From assembly GCA_003978455.1 (NCBI GenBank), contig QNZT01000013.1, positions 1 to 5,099 on the forward strand: a DNA stretch of 5,099 bases. Direction: 5' to 3'. The notes under the pieces were generated by a model. The model was given only the letters and a program-made list of their open reading frames with translations, was not told the origin of the DNA and ran no database searches. Positions within the stretch are counted from its first letter, which is position 1. Each line of letters starts with the position of its first letter. The DNA comes from Sulfurospirillum sp. (GTDB lineage Bacteria > Campylobacterota > Campylobacteria > Campylobacterales > QNZT01). Both the position numbers and the translations under genes were made by a program. Positions 4,956 to 5,099 of the stretch are shown here, in pieces.

Positions 4956-5056
4956 GAGAGAACGGGAAGGAGTGAGATGTGCGTCAAAAAATATGCAGGA
5001 CTAACTGGTTAATTCAAATATTTTTTGGCGTGCAGATCGCTTCTTCCCGTTCTCCC
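4956..5056 (+). other. Long imperfect hairpin: candidate structured RNA or REP/MITE-like palindromic element
   Basis: Positions 4958-4994 pair in register with 5018-5054: 37 facing positions, no bulges, a 23-nt apical loop (4995-5017). The outer 12 bp are perfect (GAGAACGGGAAG / CTTCCCGTTCTC) and the inner 9 bp are perfect (AAAAAATAT / ATATTTTTT). By my count there are 30 Watson-Crick pairs, 5 G-U wobbles (4970-5042, 4973-5039, 4980-5032, 4981-5031, 4984-5028) and one tandem G-A/A-G mismatch (4976-4977 with 5035-5036). As all five transitions read as G-U only when the plus strand is transcribed, an RNA from that strand is favoured. It does not match the layouts I know for 6S RNA (no large central bubble) or SRP RNA (no GGAA-capped motif). 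A non-autonomous transposon or REP-type repeat is the main alternative. Confidence 0.55.
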
Positions 5057-5063
5057 CGAAGGG
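5054..5063 (-). repeat. Small REP-like palindrome with a cUUCGg tetraloop on the minus strand
   Basis: CCC-CGAA-GGG on the plus strand reads CCC-TTCG-GGG on the minus strand, that is a stem capped by the extra-stable C(UUCG)G tetraloop. It touches the outer end of the long hairpin, sharing base 5054. Short GC-rich palindromes next to larger inverted repeats are seen in REP-type elements, but no copy number can be judged from one window. Confidence 0.3.
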
Positions 5064-5099
5064 TGCAGTACTTTTGTCCATACTCTGCGTTAGATTTTT
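5062..5099 (+). terminator. Weak terminator-like stem with T-run at the window edge
   Basis: GCAG (5065-5068) pairs with CTGC (5085-5088) and is extended outward by three G-U wobbles (5062-5064 with 5089-5091). Then comes AGA and a run of at least five T at 5095-5099, cut by the edge. The stem is poor, so this is only a candidate 3' end for a plus-strand transcript carrying the long hairpin. Confidence 0.25.

Noticed and set aside
4956..5056. 6S RNA, SRP RNA or tmRNA as the identity of the long hairpin
   Set aside because: It lacks the central bubble of 6S RNA, the GGAA-capped conserved loop of SRP RNA and any tRNA-like ends.
4958..5099. Integron attC site, because GTTAGAT near the end fits the GTTRRRY core and a large palindrome is adjacent
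   Set aside because: No matching RYYYAAC core is found at the other end of the palindrome, and the core lies outside the hairpin rather than at its base.
1..5099. CRISPR array, tRNA or rRNA genes
   Set aside because: No regularly spaced direct repeats and no cloverleaf or conserved rRNA stretch were seen on either strand.

Overview
The window looks like a chromosomal segment of a free-living Campylobacterota (Sulfurovum/Sulfuricurvum-like) bacterium. This is an inference from the protein style, moderate GC, compact layout, and promoters that show a good -10 box but no clear -35 box, which is the usual pattern in that group. No lineage-specific marker gene is present, so the assignment is tentative.

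Layout. Positions 1-1389 (minus strand) hold a two-gene drug-efflux operon: an EmrA/HlyD-type membrane fusion protein followed 4 nt later by the start of an EmrB/QacA-type (DHA2) MFS transporter that runs off the left edge. A TetR-family regulator (1481-2074, plus) diverges from it. The ~90-bp space between them carries a perfect 6-3-6 inverted repeat that contains a consensus TATAAT for the efflux operon, so local TetR repression of the pump is the natural model. TetR converges, with an 11-nt gap, on a YceI-family secreted protein (2086-2616, minus). Upstream of yceI on the same strand is a small heat-shock protein of the Hsp20/alpha-crystallin family that carries a Sec signal peptide (2700-3197). 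Diverging from hsp20 is a six-helix HdeD/DUF308 membrane protein (3383-3931, plus). It ends in a 10-bp stem that also covers the 3' side of the convergent N-formylglutamate amidohydrolase-family gene (3973-4773, minus).

The right-hand 326 bases (4774-5099) hold no confident gene. They contain the promoter/leader of the amidohydrolase gene with a 7-bp inverted repeat, a purine-rich stretch with a dubious 29-codon ORF, and a long hairpin at 4958-5054. The hairpin's imperfections are mainly G-U wobbles if the plus strand is transcribed. It is followed by a small REP-like palindrome and a weak terminator-like element at the edge.

How the parts may work together. Efflux pump plus TetR form one regulated resistance module. 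YceI, exported Hsp20 and HdeD are all envelope proteins whose families are linked to stress, and together look like an envelope-protection neighbourhood, although each has its own promoter-like sequence. The amidohydrolase stands alone, with no histidine-degradation genes in view. The least ordinary items are the signal-peptide-bearing Hsp20 and the long structured element at the right end.
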